Shown here: piece by piece, positions 62,604-64,000 of the stretch
Position numbering within the stretch: the stretch's first letter is position 1
Layout of the letters: the number at the start of each line of letters is the position of its first letter
Made by a program: the position numbers and the translations under genes
Origin: Heterobilharzia americana
Lineage: Eukaryota > Platyhelminthes > Trematoda > Strigeidida > Schistosomatidae
Reading direction: 5' to 3'
Length of the DNA: 64,000 nucleotides
Assembly (NCBI GenBank): GCA_944470555.2
Contig: OX104128.1
Coordinates: 42,391,920-42,455,919, forward strand
Notes under the pieces: model-generated
The model's input: only the letters and a program-made list of their open reading frames with translations
Told to the model about the DNA's origin: nothing
Database searches by the model: none

Positions 62604-64000
62604 CTGAAAAGTTAAAAACGTACTCATTGGCGAGAATGCATCTAAAGAGTTATTGCATGCAAGCGATACCAATTACACACAGTAGATAGGTCAAAATAAA
62701 TCGAAACACAAAACCACAAACACGCCAGTCATGTCTACATCAATTAACAACTAAGGCACAAACAACACAATCAACACAGAATACACCACCACGTTCACAA
62801 TCAACATCACCACACCATACCTATCTGACTTCAAAAACACCATCGCTCAGATAGTCCAGAAATAACAGACTACTACTTTCCTATCTTGGATAACTTAAGA
62901 TAGGAAACACTGAAAACTCCTTAAGCAACTATCATCGTATTCACTGTATCACCAAAATCCAAACACTCACAAAAAATCCTACTCTCAAACGATACAAAAA
63001 CTCAACCACACACCTATCTCTTCCTCTCCCACTCTATAAGCTTATGTTCTTCAATAGACATGTCTGCATTAAACTAATGAAACTCAGATACATCATCGCA
63101 CATCTCATAAGAACAAACATCCACACCATACAACCCTTTCCACAACATCGTGTCATAAACAGAAATCTGAAAATAACGGAGAAATAACATAGCACAACAC
63201 CAATATCAACCTCTCACACACCACACCACACACACACACACACACACCACCCGTTAGTTAAGCAACAACAACAACTCTGTCCAACACTGGCTGTCAAGTC
63301 AGGTGAACAAAAACACTAAGAATAACAGTGTACAGGCGATACTAAAGGCATGCAAATGCCACTAGCGATCGCCTTCTTCAATATAGCATTTCTAGGAGAC
63401 CAAAACAACGTCCTGGCACTATGAGAATGCATTAGAATCAACACTCAAAGCTCACAATAATGTTAGAAGTATTCATATAATCGGCAGTAGTGTTGCCAAT
63501 CGAATAACTCTCTCCGAATATCGCATCCCAAATACACCTGATCACAGTCAGGCTCTAGCGGAATGCACAGGAAGTATACACTCAATGCCAACTTGTAAGC
63601 GCAATCTTAACGGGATGCATCGCATACCGCCAGTGATTACTCACTTCAATATTGCATCCTTAAGACACTAGACTTGTCAACCAGTCCTCGTCAGATGCAC
63701 TACACCAACCACCCACGAACACATCCTGCAGAGATAGACAAACATATCTGATACAATTCTCAAAAACCTACTGACTAGCCCACTCACCCACAAACTGACA
63801 AAGGCTACATCTCTACCAAATATCCACTCACTCACAAGAAATTCAACCACGTCCCTCGACAATCCAGAACAGATGCACATGTGTCTCGGTCGAAATACAC
63901 CATGAAATTTCTCACCAACAATCGCATCATATCCAACATTCTCACCCACGTATTCACCCTGTCACCTACTCACGCTAAATCCCAACCTCTCACAAAAAGC
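62604..64000 (-). other. Presumed intron of the RS-tail gene, strongly A/C-rich on the + strand
   Basis: The + strand is mostly A and C with very little G; 62761-62820 has only about two G. The transcript of the minus-strand gene would thus be rich in T and G. The skew weakens between about 63300 and 63660 and then resumes. No upstream exon could be identified, so the intron probably continues past the window edge. The minus-strand open frame at 63677-63949 is likely a by-product of the skew. Confidence 0.45.
63224..63249. repeat. (CA)n microsatellite
   Basis: About 26 bp of CA repeats with one break, inside the A/C-skewed stretch. Confidence 0.9.

Noticed and set aside
1..64000. CRISPR arrays, rRNA, operons and other bacterial features
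   Set aside because: None seen. Spliced genes and repeat content show the DNA is eukaryotic.

Overview
The window looks like nuclear DNA from a schistosome (a blood fluke, Schistosoma or a close relative). The evidence is AT-rich sequence, one neuropeptide-type GPCR split by a roughly 50 kb intron, RTE-type and Penelope-like retroelement remnants, and many copies of a tRNA-derived repeat carrying the hammerhead ribozyme known from schistosome SM-alpha repeats. Species assignment is inference.

Genes. Only two cellular genes can be supported. (1) A rhodopsin-like GPCR on the + strand. Exon 1 (195-619) carries a signal peptide, TM1 and TM2. A phase-2 intron runs 620-50519. Exon 2 (50520-52947) carries TM3-TM7 and a very long tail. 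The joined product is 950 residues and resembles FMRFamide-type receptors, with an unusual 134-residue Cys-rich second intracellular loop. (2) The last coding exon (62453-62603) of a minus-strand gene ending in an Arg/Ser-rich tail, as in SR splicing factors. The rest of it lies beyond the right edge or in exons I cannot see. The two genes are convergent.

Repeats. The intron and the intergenic space are filled with decayed mobile DNA: a 2.3 kb non-LTR element (2480-4830), Penelope-like RT (4880-5900) and GIY-YIG (21905-22230) remnants, further LINE fragments (15280-15990, 47318-47850, 50035-50410, 59740-60140, 60730-61230), and a nearly full-length RTE-like element with a 9-bp target duplication (53667-56936). 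There is also a ~130 bp fold-back (MITE-like) family with three copies, two long hairpins, a 310-bp tandem duplication and simple repeats.

Most interesting. Hammerhead-bearing SINE units occur again and again as head-to-head inverted pairs (1700-1992, 19680-20105, 31045-31460, 42597-43125, 44385-44850, probably 48690-48885). At 42597-43125 such a pair sits inside one copy of a tandem duplication whose other copy shows the empty site, flanked by an 8-bp repeat. This suggests the palindromic pair moved as one unit.

Most calls of decayed elements rest on protein motifs read by eye across frameshifts. Their ends are approximate.
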